This document shows positions 35,201 to 46,746 of a stretch of DNA of 64,000 nt, piece by piece. The notes below the pieces were generated by a model. That model was not told where the DNA came from, did no database searches, and saw only the letters and a list, made by a program, of their open reading frames with translations. Position 1 is the first letter of the stretch; each line of letters opens with the position of its first letter. A program made the position numbers and the translations under genes. Source of the stretch: Rostrohypoxylon terebratum (taxonomy: Eukaryota > Ascomycota > Sordariomycetes > Xylariales > Hypoxylaceae); the NCBI GenBank assembly GCA_022497145.1, contig MU385881.1:186001-250000 (forward strand). Reading direction: 5' to 3'.

Positions 35201-38200
35201 AAGAAGCCTTGCTGATCACACCCTTTGACAGCTCAGCATACATTGCCGATTTGTTCATCGCGATATCCAGTTCTATAAAGGCTCGTATCAACGATACTGT
35301 TTTGCAGCTCCTGGAACAACTAGCGGCCGCCAAAGTATTTCCAGTCTTTCTAACCAGCACTAGTGAGAACTTCGAGAGCCTCGAGAGCGCTGACGACAAA
35401 GCACTGTGGTTTATAGCAGATCGATCCCATCTCAGGCAAAGCTTCTCTGGAAGAATTAAGCTACTCGCCTTCACCACGAAGCAGATCGCTAGGATGGAGG
35501 ATCTCTTAGATCACCTAGGCCTTGATTGTCGCCTGCTGTCAACGATTGCTGTTGGGTCCGCGGAGGCGGATGGCGAGTCAACATTGCACCAGAGATACAC
35601 CGAATTGATGAGATCAAAAGCCCCTTTTATTGCTAGGTACTGGTCTCCTATTATTATTCCTCCACGGCTTTCCTCAGGCTTCACCCTTGACCATCTCAAG
35701 ATCCAGGAGGTTGCTAACATTTATAAAATAGCCTTCAAACAGAACAAGGAGAGATGAATAAACATATGTTATACGCCATGCTGCAGTCGGTAACTGTTTA
35801 CCAAGCAGAAAAGATCACTGTGTGGTGGTCTATTAAATCGACGGATAGCACAAAAATTACGGGTCGAGCGGATTCAGGTAGAGTGAAAATTAGTCAAGAG
35901 AATGGAGAAACGAGGATATACATGAATCAGGAAGATATCGACTCTTTGTACCCTCCAATTGAGCTTCAAGAAGAAATGCTTAGATTCTGTGCGATAGAAG
36001 ATGATAGCGTCCAACCTCTTCTTCAACAGATTCTATTCCAACCAGATACGACGCAGTTTACGAGCATGCTCGAGAGGAGAGGCTATCGAGTTGATTGGTC
36101 CGACAACGACGCGCTCCGAGCTGCGCACGAGAAGTTGACAAAGGTCGCAAAGCCATTCCCACTCCCAGCAGACCTGTCCAACCTAATGGACGAGTCCCTC
36201 ACTAAAATCATCGATAGCGAAGACCCACCAAACGAAGAGAAATTCGATTCAGAGGCATTCACCAGTTTCATAGGTGCAATCAAATCAGCAGGGACCGTTC
36301 ACAAAGTCATGGAACAAGAATGGTCGACCTCAAGAAATAAGCCGATGTTTTCTAGGGTGTGCAAACTGGATGACCAAGATGCTGCTTTATTTCTTCCAAT
36401 AGAAGATACGACAGATATATTAAAGAAGAAGGTTGGCTTACCAGACGACGTGGTGCCATGGATCTTTGACTCATTCCCGGAAGTGCAAGATTGGTTTGCA
36501 GAGAGACACACTGGAAGCGAGGTCGGTATCCAGGCAGTATACCTACATAGCATTGACAAGGAGTCGAAGATATTAATATCCGGAACGCCAATCGACCAGG
36601 TTTCCTCAGAGGTTGCCTTCCTGGCAGAGTTAACGGTAAGATAACTGGCCGATATACCTACCTATACCAAAGCCTACTATACGATAAGAATCAGTCTGAT
36701 AGTATCACAGTTCTCGCGTTTGCTCGATTTTCACCTTGGGGAGGCGTACTCCCCCGAACAGCATTGGACGAGTGTCCTACGGACACGAGCCGGTCACACA
36801 CCATACCGGCGGGATTCCAAATATGTGTCCACCTTCACGATCGACGACGTTACCGGTGCCTTCGCCAATTTTCTCATCCATTCAGGGTACAGAGACGCAT
36901 ACAAATGGAAGTGTAACCCGACTTTCCACATTGAACTCGTAGCCACAGAAAGCGCCGTAGAAGACGTTGACCTCTTTATGAGCGGCCCACACGTAGAGAT
37001 GGTACGATGAAAGCTGCCAATATTTCCTTTCCCTAAGTTTTCATGATGTTCATTCCGTTTATTCCATTCATCAAAACCAGTGCTAATCCAGTTGCGTCAG
37101 GCCCAGGAGTTTTACTCAGAATCGGACACCTCTTCTCCGCGTGACGTGGCCATTTGGGTGATAATCTCCAGTGTTCATCGAGATCCGCAGGTCTCACTGT
37201 TCGTCAATCCTTGGCGATTGATTGTGGAAGCCCAATTAAAAATCAAGAATATGGCTTATTATCAAATGGAATTCATGGAAATGCCTTCTCATATCACCAT
37301 AAACCCAAATCCGAGTATGGCCAACGCGGCTGTCCTACGCACCAAGAAAAGGCGGTCTCTCTTCAAGCGGTCAGACAAATCGAAGATAGAAGCATCTCAT
37401 TTCTCCAACATGTTCTACCGCTACGAGAGTCTTAAGGGCTTTCGCGATATACGTCTACTGGAAATACTCTCAGGGACCTCCGATGACACTCTCGAGGGTC
37501 ATATACGCCACGTATCATTAGACGAAGTGGGACAGTACACTGCTATCTCATATCAGTGGGGATCGGAGTTGAAGCCTCACCACATCAAGACAGAACGCGG
37601 TCTCATCCCCATAACGAGGTCGTTATATACGGCACTGAAGCGCCTCAGAGACCCCAAATCCCCCATCGTTATCTGGGCTGATGCCGTATGCATAGACCAG
37701 GAAAATCATCACGAAAAGTCTATCCAGCTTCATCTCATGAAAGATATATTCCAGACCGCAAAAAGCGTCTGCGCTTGGCTTGGTGAAGAAGCCAACGGAA
37801 GCCACCAAGCGATCGAGACTCTCGTCCAGATCCGCACCTTAGCCCTGGAGCCGAGCACGTGGCCAAAGGAGTTACCCAAGGTCCCCGAGTCCTGGCGCGG
37901 CCGAAAGTGTCCAGATGATGAACACTGGATATGGAAAGACATCGATGCCTTTTTTCAGCGAGGATGGTTTAGTCGAGCGTGGATCATCCAAGAGGTTATC
38001 TTCGCTTCTAAACTGTTTGTCTACTGCGGCTCTTGGTGCCTGGATTGGACTACCATCTTCGAAGCCCTCAACATCTGCCTGGAACAGTCTTCACGCTTCG
38101 TGAAAAAGATGAATACAACAGCTAGATATAACTTACCAGTCGAAGCCTACTCGCTCGGAGCCATCTACAAGATGTACGGCCACCAAGCTTCTTCGGAATT

Positions 38201-39230
38201 AAGATATGGGTTGCTGAAGCTCCTCGAGATATTCTCGTACACGAACGCTACACGGCAACGGGACAAGCTCTTCTCGCTTCTCCAACTGGCCTCGGATGCC
38301 AAGGATCTGGAACTCTATCCCGACTATTCGTCGTCCCTTGAAATCGTCGTTCGGCGATATGCGGCTACTTTCGTAAAGCGCGGCGAGACCTTGGATCTAC
38401 TTTACCGGGCAGGGAGTTCCAAGTCATACGAGTTTTCCTCGTGGATCCCGTGCTGGACGCGGAACGATCACCCGCGAACAATCTCGACATGGTATAGCGG
38501 CAAAGGTGCATTTTGCGCCGCTGGCAATACCACGGTAGAAGCTTCCCTCCTACCATCAGACAATCGAGTTCTAGTAGTTGCTGGAGTCTACGTCGACAAG
38601 ATCCGTTCCGTTCTCGACGTGAGCATCGAAGACCACGACGCCATCGAGTACGTGAACCACGTCCGAAAGGCCATCAGCGCGTTAGGTTCTTACCCAACAG
38701 GAGAACATCTCCAGGCGCTCAAGATGCGCATTCCGATCGGCAACGCCTGTCGGCCTCACTTGGACCATATCAGCGACGCCTTGTCAACGTACCATCTCAT
38801 CAGATCGGAGATTGCTGAGTCAGAGGGTACTGAGAGTCTTGCCTGGAGCGACAAGGCAGACGAATTCGATTTCTCCGGCGAGATGATCGCCGTGCAATCT
38901 ATCCAGCACCTAGTAGACTTCCTCAAGCGCCCGAAAAAGGTCCGTGACGAACTGTGGAAGTATTGGCACACTGCGATGTCTCTATCAAAGCGACTGTCTA
39001 TCGCACGATTCTGTGTCACGCGTAGGGGGTACGCAGGCTTGATGCCTTTAGATGCCAAGGTGGGAGATTCTATCGTGTTAATCCGTGGCGCCGTCGTGCC
39101 TTTCGTCATACGGCAAGACCAAGAAAATGGATTCAACAAGTTAATTGGTGAGGCTTACGTTCACGGGTTAATGCATGGAGAAGGATTGGGTTTAAATCAT
39201 ATTAAGGATGTAAGTGTTCATCTATTTTAA
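32292..39230 (+). CDS. Hsp90-like (sacsin/NOV) ATPase - DUF3883-like - HET domain fusion
   Basis: 2,181 aa from exons 32292-33260, 33341-34941, 34995-35636, 35732-36635, 36711-37001 and 37092-39230; the total is divisible by three. The N-terminal GHKL/Hsp90-like ATPase shows the N box (HFLLELLQNADDN, Glu about 71, Asn about 75), CNERGFSKKNVEAIC and the glycine lid GYIGEKGIGFKSVF (130-143), as in sacsin and NOV-type proteins. A long middle region follows. Residues about 1385-1525 resemble the C-terminal DUF3883 region of NOV proteins. From about 1618 a HET domain begins (YTAISYQWG; IWADAVCIDQENHHEKSIQ; FFQRGWFSRAWIIQE). HET domains execute heterokaryon-incompatibility cell death. The last exon is one open frame running from the DUF3883-like end into HET, which argues for a true fusion. 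The second junction in doubt (35636/35732) is resolved by an intron with a GCTAAC branch site. Confidence 0.85.
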
Positions 39231-40042
39231 AAGTTCTAAGGATGGGTCGCAGAGATATACGTATTATGATCCGCCGATGTAGGTTGTGTGAGACTGCATC
39301 TCCCTCGTCGATGTATTGGTCGTCATGGGATCATGAAGTAATTTGATATTTAAAACTGCCTATAATGTCAAAGTATATTTCTCTCTGAATGATACCTATG
39401 AATGAAGACCTGCTTGGCTATGACTCCCAACCTTGCCATGTCCTCCGTAAGGGCTAGTCGCTTGGTTGTCTTACCATCTGGAATAGGAGGTGAACTCGAA
39501 GTCATCGCCCAGCAATTGCCCAGCACATCCTACTGAAAGACGAATTACTTTAATATATATTTTAAGTTATCATTATTATATGCGAGGTCGAGTAGATACC
39601 TCGGTGAGTTATTACTTTGGTATATATATATATATATATCCAGTCGGGTATAGGCCGTATATAATAGCAGTCAAGACATCGTCTGACAAAATACACATCA
39701 TGCCAAAACATACCAATATGTAGACATCCGTATTCCATAATACATACGACTTAACCTACTCCTTGTGCTCCCACCCGCCTAAAGCACCCAGAAAAATGCA
39801 CCTCTCGCATTCCCCAACTTCGCTCCCGTGGTATGGATATCGTGCTCAATCGCTCCGTCTCGCCGACTATGCGTCCGTTCGCATTTCCAGAACTCCGCTG
39901 CTCTCTCCAGATGACATCGGTATATACCTAGTATATAGTATAGATATTAAAAGTTATAAATGATAGATGCTTTCAACAAAAAAAAATAACTGAGTGAAGT
40001 CATGAATAGCATTGATGAGTGAATGCTTAGTAATCAAGTGGC
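39231..40042. other. convergent intergenic region
   Basis: Separates the ATPase-HET gene from the converging RA-PH gene. Contains a (TA)n run (39621-39639) and an A9 run near 39980. The frames at 39490-39963 have no recognisable product. Confidence 0.5.
39621..39639. repeat. (TA)n dinucleotide repeat
   Basis: Perfect TA run in intergenic DNA. Confidence 0.85.
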
Positions 40043-43041
40043 TTATACCACTTTCAAAGTACCCGTTCGACCAGGTACCGAGTTATACGCATTATAGTCA
40101 CGATCTTTGTCTCTCGGCCTCTCTCTTTCCCGTTCTCGTTCCCGGCTTCGCGGGGTTGGATGAGACCTGAGTGGCTCGCGGCTGCTGATATTTCCAGGCA
40201 AAGATGGAACGGGCGGTACGCCTTCCACGGCGGATAATCTAGGTGCCGGGGCTCCTTGAGTTTTGCTTCGTGTCCTGGAAAGACTCGAAAGGCTCGGGAG
40301 AGGTGCGGTGTTCGGAGGACGACGCAGTACGCTTCGTGGTGGTAGGTCCGGGCCGTTCTCGTTTGAATCGTTCGGAACGGTGATGAGATCAACGAGGTGC
40401 GTCGTGCCCTCTGGTGCTTTAACACCGTGACCTTGCTTCCCCTTTGCCCATTGCGGTGCCTCCTTGAAGGTTGGTTCTAGGTTAACGAGGGGTTTCGGCT
40501 TTTCGCGACGGTTCGAATGCGATAGCCCGGTTGGTTGAGAAGAGAGAGGGTTTGGATGGTCGTGCAGCAGTGGCTTGCCATTTAGAGGAAGAGGAGGAGG
40601 TTTAGATGAGGAGTTAAGCGATGGCTGTCGCGCGTGCGAGTGCGAATGCGAGTGCGAGTGCGAGTGATGCATAACGCCCGCTGAAGTACTGGGGCGGTTT
40701 GAGGGAGGACCAACGCTGCGTTTTCTGGCGGAGTGTTCGAGAGCTGACGGGAACCAGGAGGGAGATTCGGGCTTCTGGCCCGGGGTCTCCGACTCAGATT
40801 TTCTATTCAAAAGTGTGGAAGATCCTTCGATAAACCCGTCGTCTCCAGATCTTCGTCGTCCTCGATCCGGTCTCTCTTCCGCGTGGGCCTTGCGTTCTTC
40901 ATATCCTTCACCAAGTAAACCATTTCCGGTGAATCCGTCGTCGGCAGCCGAATGGATGCGATCTATCAATTTCTGCTCGCGCTTTTCTTCCTTGTGAGCG
41001 GGCTGAAGATGATGCGCCGGGATTTCTTTCGGCATACTCGATACGTTCGGTACCGGTGGTAAGAAATCCTGTCCAAATTGAGACAGTCGTTTGTCGAATC
41101 GCTTCATGTCAAGTAGCGGTTCGAACTTGCCAATCGAATATGGAGTCTCGTCAACTGATACTCGAAGACGATGTCCATTCATCGAAGCAACATTCTCCGA
41201 CTTTTTAGGCGTCCGACTGGTTGTAGGTAACGTGATTTGAGGAGGCTTGTCGTCGATCTTTCTAATCGAAACTTTTCTCGACGCCTTCGGAGCTGCTGGC
41301 TTACGTTCCACCAGATACCAACTGCGCCAAACCTGAACCCTTTCTCTGAATTGAGCCGCGATCTTCGGGTCCTCCGTGCTAAAGTACTGGACGTAATTCT
41401 CAGTATTCATAAATACCGTCGTCTTCTGTTGACTTTTGACGGCGAAGCAATATCGTTTCGGCGGCTTGATGTTTCTTCGCATCTGCGACTCCGTGGGCGT
41501 GTAGATGTCATAATCGGTCAAGTGACAAAGACTCGTCGTATCCTTGTCCGTCGTATTGGCATTGGGCTTCTTCGCAGAGACGAGCTGGCCGTTTTCGAGC
41601 AGCGTAATATATCTCTTATTCCACTTCCCGGGACGATTGGAGTGGTACATATACAGTTGAAACCCCTGAGGTGGTTCGCGACGACTCGGGACCGATTTTA
41701 TGTCGAGTTCCCGATTCCCCTCTTCGAAATCGGATATCCTGACGAGCAATTGATTCTGCGTGTCTCGGTCCCAAGAGTTCATGACGTCTCGGATAGCTTC
41801 GTAGCGTCTTAGACGACGTTCCAGACCTAATATGCTGTATGCTTCTACTACGACGCAATTTTCAGGGCTGATCTCATTAGAACCCATTGATTTAGACGTC
41901 TCTATTATTATATCGTCTGTTGTCGTCTCGGGCGTTATTTCCAAGCTCAGGGTATGTTGCTTATAGCGCACTGCGACATGCTGAATGGCAGGTAGATTAG
42001 CATGCGAGGCCAATTGGACCAACAATCCTGTTTCGCACTTACTCTTTCTCCAGAATTGATCGCGGAGTGGGGCGCATCCGTCTGAGGCACGATACCTCTA
42101 CCGCCGGGTTCTATATAGGCCGAGGAAGTTTTCGCGGGCTCAATACTTATATTTGACGACGTTGGAGACAACCCCGGCGACAATGCATCCTTATTTCTCC
42201 TCCCTTTGGTCAACATAACAAACTTTTCAATTACGGGACTCTTCGGTTTCAAAGGTTGCGATTGAGTCGACGTTCTATGGCTATTCGCCAATTCTACCTC
42301 CAGTCTCGCGAGATCCTTCTTCTTCTGTTCGATTAGCAGTCGATGATTCTCGGATTCTAAGCGGGCGATTTCTTTCCTCGCCGTCTCGTCTTCTTCTTCG
42401 CTGTTTAGCCTATTCCGGCGACCATCTCGACTAGCCAGCCTCCTCCATGCGCTCTCTTCGCTCCTTGCGCTCTTCGCGCTTTTCGCCGTGCTTGGTCGGC
42501 TCTGATGGGAGTGGTCCGCCATACTTCGACGAGGCGTGTGTCTTTGTGCAGACGTAGAATCGGTACGGCGCAGCTGGCTTCGCGGAGGAGAGTTGGACGA
42601 AGCGACGGGGGGATGGGCGTCGCTCTCCTTTTGTGTGATGCTCGCTGTCCTTAACCGACTTGGTATAGTCGGCACAGGGGGTTTATTCGGAGGTTCCCAT
42701 GGGGGTTGTGGATCGGAATTAATTTTTTGGGTAGCATCGACGTTGACAGTAACGCTACCTGCCCGTCTACGGTAGCGAGACATCGACCTGGCAATAGTGT
42801 TGCTAGGTTGGGCACCCTGCTGCTGATTGCTGCCGCTATCTCGATTGCCGAATTGGGTACTCATCTTGGCGGTCGTGGTTGTGGTCGTTGTCATGGAATA
42901 GCTTCTATTATCTTTTAGATCTTTTAGACTCTGGGTTCGAGGACGAATATGTCTGGGATCGACGGGGAATTTAATAGGAGGGAAGAATTTTGGCGGAGAA
43001 AGGGTGGCCGGCACGGTGACCGTCTCGGACCCTGTCAACAT
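40043..43041 (-). CDS. RA-PH domain adaptor protein
   Basis: 978 aa from exons 43041-42043 and 41980-40043 (intron GTAAGT...ATTCAG, branch GCTAAT, phase 0). The first 300 residues are Pro/Ser/Arg-rich with a short coiled coil (ARKEIARLESENHRLLIEQK). A Ras-association-like domain follows (about 334-420; HVAVRYKQHTLSLEI, NCVVVEAYSILGLERRLRRYE), then a PH domain (about 436-560; GFQLYMYHSNRPGKWNKRYITLL and a final VQVWRSWYLVERK helix). The C-terminal 400 residues are disordered, with an SH-repeat (HSHSHSHSHSH) and poly-Pro runs. The order RA-PH with disordered flanks resembles MRL/Grb7-type adaptors that link small GTPases to membranes and actin. A role in polarity is inference. Confidence 0.88.
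40629..40672 (-). repeat. (His-Ser)n coding repeat
   Basis: Hexanucleotide GAGTGC/GAATGC array on the plus strand encodes alternating His and Ser in the disordered tail of the RA-PH protein. Such arrays vary in length between strains. Confidence 0.7.
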
Positions 43042-43664
43042 CGTGTGTACGCTACCAGGAGTCCAGGGACAATACTAGGGCAATACCAGGGGGTTAGTGG
43101 AAACCCAAGCCGCCTAAAGATAAACCGGTACGGTAGCAATGGGCATGCCGCATGCAACAAAAAAAAAAGTGAACCGTGCTCTTGAACTGCTACCTACTAT
43201 GTAGTAGTGCATGTAGTGTAGTTCAGATTCCCGGCTCACGAGATAGATAGCGACGGTTGTCGACCCAGAAACGGATCGTATGTATCTTAAGAATCTTAAT
43301 AGTTTCGTAAATGAAGATGACGACGCGACAATCGACGGCGCGTGAGATATTTGGCAGATATACGTATGTTCTTAGTAACGATAGAAGCGCTAGACCTTAG
43401 GTTATAAACTAAGACTCTTTTCTTTTTTCTTAGTATCTTCTCCAGCTCATCGTCATAATATAACAATACGTATTATAATTGTCGTCAATCGAGAAGCGTC
43501 TTCAACATCATTGGCGCCGGCGAATATCCACTGATGATCCAGTGATGCCACTGATGCGTGAGGTCGATCTTGTCATGAAAACGGATCAAGTAAAGCAAAG
43601 AGACTGGTCAAATTTGGCAGATTGCCGAGAGGATCAACTTATTTGATAGGAAAATTATAAGATG

Positions 43665-43688
43665 ACAGGGGGACAGGGGGACAGGGGG
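43665..43688. repeat. three tandem ACAGGGGG units
   Basis: Perfect 8-bp minisatellite with three G5 tracts, in the upstream region of the RA-PH gene. Confidence 0.85.
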
Positions 43689-43826
43689 ACACAAAAACCA
43701 AATCCACCCCGAGTCTCCATCCTCCATATCGGGTCTGACTTTTAATATGGAGTTTCTAAAACATAGCGAAAAATGTTTCGTCGACCAGTTTCTAAGCGTG
43801 TCCAGGTGAAGCTTGTCTGACGAGCA

Positions 43827-43839
43827 GGGGGGGGGGGGG
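43827..43839. repeat. poly-G homopolymer
   Basis: Run of 13 G in intergenic DNA; length may be unreliable. Confidence 0.8.
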
Positions 43840-45100
43840 AAAGCGGGAGAAAGTCAGGTACTAGCCAGCTAGCCTACTGTACTGGGTGATATCAAATCTT
43901 GGCAGAATCGACCTGTAAAATTTGTATGCAGGGGTAAGTTCAGGCGCATGATTACTTCCATAAAAATGCAGGGGATCCCGCATTGCGTCAGTGATCACTG
44001 GGTCGTCACTTCACCATTAGCAGCTAAGTCCATCACCGAAAAGTTAAAATTCGTAATTTGGTAATAGCGGAGTAGTGTGCGTTAGTAGTGTAGTGTAGGT
44101 AGGTAATAGGTACAATACGTATCTACATCCTCGTTTTTTGTGTTTAGGTACCTAGTAGTCTCCCGCCCTCGCTTTCCTAGGTTGGAAGCTGGAGCACATG
44201 AGGAATGCGTGTCCTACTTCCCAATTCAACCCGAATTAACGTCCCATGTGGTTGGCACGAGTCTCATACAAGACAATCTATAGAGTTACACATGATAACA
44301 AACAAGTTCGCCCTTCGCTTTTCTAATTTGCGGAGAAAAAGATTCACGACAGAGTCATGCAAGATAAATTAAGTTCTCCAATCGGAAAAGAAAATAACTC
44401 CGGAAAAAAACACCAACGATTGAATAGCTTCCACATAGTACGTAGTATATTCGGCCAGATATACGTGGCGGTGAAGCTTTCGTCTCTCGGTGTTCTGTCC
44501 GTTTGTGTACAATACGGGCCGCTGCAATACGGGTGGCTGCAGTACCTGACGCGCGGGCGCATCGCATTTCAAGTTGAGATTATTTTTAGCACTCTGGGGG
44601 GCCTACAGCAGTAAGGTTCGCGTACTGAAAAGCAAGGACCCTGCAAAACACGAGCTTCTACTTAGTACTAGGTATGTAATAGTATGTATCCTCAAATTCA
44701 CATGGAATTTCCTAGACACATTCCATATATCCAATGAAGCGAAACGTAGCATAATCGATGAATCAAGTTTGACTCTTTTAGTCGGTATATTCCAGGAACG
44801 CTAGAATCAATTATTCGCAAGTTTCGTAAGCGTGTGGCTGTCACCCGTCGACCTTGCTCAATCACGCTCGTCATATTCATCTCGATGGCCGACCATTTTT
44901 CATGCTCTCCGTTCTTCGATAGATTGAGATGAGATATATTAAAAAGCCGAACCTCAGCAAACATAATCTTGTGGCCGTATCACGCTGCCAAATGAAATGA
45001 AGACATTATGGCTTTGGCCAGACCATCCGAGACATGTGATGTTCGAGTCCCTTACAGGCATTATGTGACCATAATATAGGTAAATGGATGTCCTAGACCC

Positions 45101-46419
45101 TTATTTTCTAAACGCTCTGACATTCCACCTCCACCAACCGGTGAAATCTTGGGTAGACACGTCTATGCCAAGATCTTTCAGCCTCTTGGTGCTGAGATGA
45201 CAGTCGTACGGTCTCTGAACCGACGCGTTGGGGTCGTTCCCTTCGGTATTAGGCTCGATTTCTGTGACAGGTAATCCCATTATATCGCCAAAGACCTTGC
45301 AGATCTCATACTTGGTGTATTTATCTTCTGATGAGAATTGCAGGATATTGGGAAGTTTCGATCGGTCGTCGGAGCCAAGATACTTGACGGAAATATCTGA
45401 AGGTGTCAACAACAAAGACACATTATATGAAAATGTTATGGGGAGAAATATGAGAAACATACCGTGACACACTCGTCCGACATCCTCAGTCTGCGACAAA
45501 TTAATATCACACAGATACACAGCTCTTTACTTACTAAGGGAGTAATCTCATTTAAGGAGGGATCAAGCAATCATGAGAGATATCACAACGTACTGCGAGC
45601 AAGTCAGCATCTCATGCAGAACTTTACCTAAGATGAAGTCATACATACCATTAGTAGGGTAACGAAGAGCCCAATGATCCATCTTAATCTTGGTACCTGG
45701 TTCTTGCGCCTTCCACACGGTGTCCAAAAGCACATTTACCGCACTCTCAGACGGCAATTCGGCGTCACCGTACAGTACGGGAACTCGTAGGACTACTCCT
45801 AGCCCTGGTTTACCGGCATTTTGGTACTCTTCGATGACAACACGCTCGCCATCAAGCTTCGTCTGACCGTATAGATTCGTAGGTTGTGGCTTCGCGTCGG
45901 CTTCGTAAGGTGCATCTCCCGGTTTGCCCGGAAAGACATAGTCGGTAGATATGTATATCAAGAAAATATCACGGTTTGCACATAGCGATGCAAGTTTCCT
46001 TGTAGCCTCTACATTGATGGCGCGTGTCCCTTCGGGGTCCTTGTCGCATTTGTCGGGGAATCGATTGGCGGCGCCTGACAACGGTCAATCATCTTGGCTC
46101 TTCGTGGTAATACGCGGCGGATTAGAATTGACTGACAGTGAACTACAGCTTGCGGTCTTTGACAGGAAGGTCGTCAGTTAAGTGATCAACCACGATAAAA
46201 AACTCAATTGCAATGTCAATTGGTTGCAACATACTTGACAGTATCCAACGCAGAAGCAACCTCGTTTTCCTTCACTAGATCAACTTTGAGGATCGATACG
46301 CCATCGGCTCGAGAATAACCCGTCCCTTTCACGTTCCAGTTGGCTCTTTCGAAGGCCCTGACAACCTCCCTACCAAGTAAGCCGGTAGCCCCGGTCACCA
46401 GCGCTGTTTTTCCGGACAT
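45101..46419 (-). CDS. MAT2B/RmlD-like NAD(P)-binding protein
   Basis: Extended short-chain dehydrogenase of the dTDP-4-dehydrorhamnose reductase / methionine adenosyltransferase beta-subunit type. Exons: 46419-46235, 46156-46137 (20 nt), 46074-45650, 45490-45463 and 45396-45101, giving about 317 aa. Visible are the Rossmann motif TGATGLLG, KPQAVVHCAANR (assembled across two introns), the YxxxK pair in NLYGQTKLDGE, and ILQFSSEDKYTKYE in the last exon. Fungal members are generally annotated as MAT2 beta-like; whether it binds a MAT catalytic subunit is unknown. At the exon 3/4 junction, canonical splicing (AATG|GTATGT) puts a TGA immediately downstream. The conserved RYPTN-TEDVGRV join needs the intron to start one base earlier. 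Hence the gene may carry a one-base insertion or sequencing error. Confidence 0.85.
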
Positions 46420-46746
46420 CTTTAGAGATGGTCACGACGGAATGGACGGTTGGAAGTTGATTGATGACCTATTGAAGCTGAAGTTGAAGCTTCGGCGTTT
46501 GATCACCGAAGAGCTCTAGAGGGGCAATTAATTTATAGCCCTAGAGCTCCAGCTACGTAATAGCGGGGTGTGGGGCTGCCCCAGCGGCATCTTCCCCCCT
46601 AAAGTGGAGCTAAAGCTTCTGACAAGCTCCGGGTCTATGGAAATGAGAAATCCTATGAGAATATAAGAATCCTACTATGGAAACCTTCAAGGTTGTATAT
46701 ACTAGTAGTGCCTAATGTCTATCTCATTACATCCAATATATCTAGA
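46420..46746. other. short intergenic region
   Basis: 327 nt between two minus-strand genes. It contains a near-inverted repeat of AGAGCTCTAG-like sequence around 46511-46550 that could form a hairpin. Otherwise nothing seen. Confidence 0.4.

Larger units (their letters stand above)
43042..45100. other. 2-kb intergenic region
   Basis: Promoter side of the RA-PH gene and 3' flank of the MAT2B-like gene. Contains three ACAGGGGG units, a G13 run, and TAGGTACCTA at 44145. The short frames at 44344-44804 lack any domain. No gene supported. Confidence 0.5.

Noticed and set aside
35637..35760. Apparent frameshift in the ATPase-HET gene (TGA of one frame overlapping an ATG of the next, ATGA at 35754)
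   Set aside because: A 95-nt intron 35637-35731 with a GCTAAC branch site 15 nt before TAG restores one frame, and the total coding length becomes divisible by three.
37080..39230. The HET domain as a separate gene starting at a downstream Met
   Set aside because: The frame is open from the DUF3883-like region into HET and no promoter-like gap exists between them. The fused model is preferred, though transcript data would decide.
43665..43688. G-quadruplex at the ACAGGGGG repeat
   Set aside because: Only three G5 tracts lie close together; a fourth tract is missing, so an intramolecular quadruplex is not well supported.
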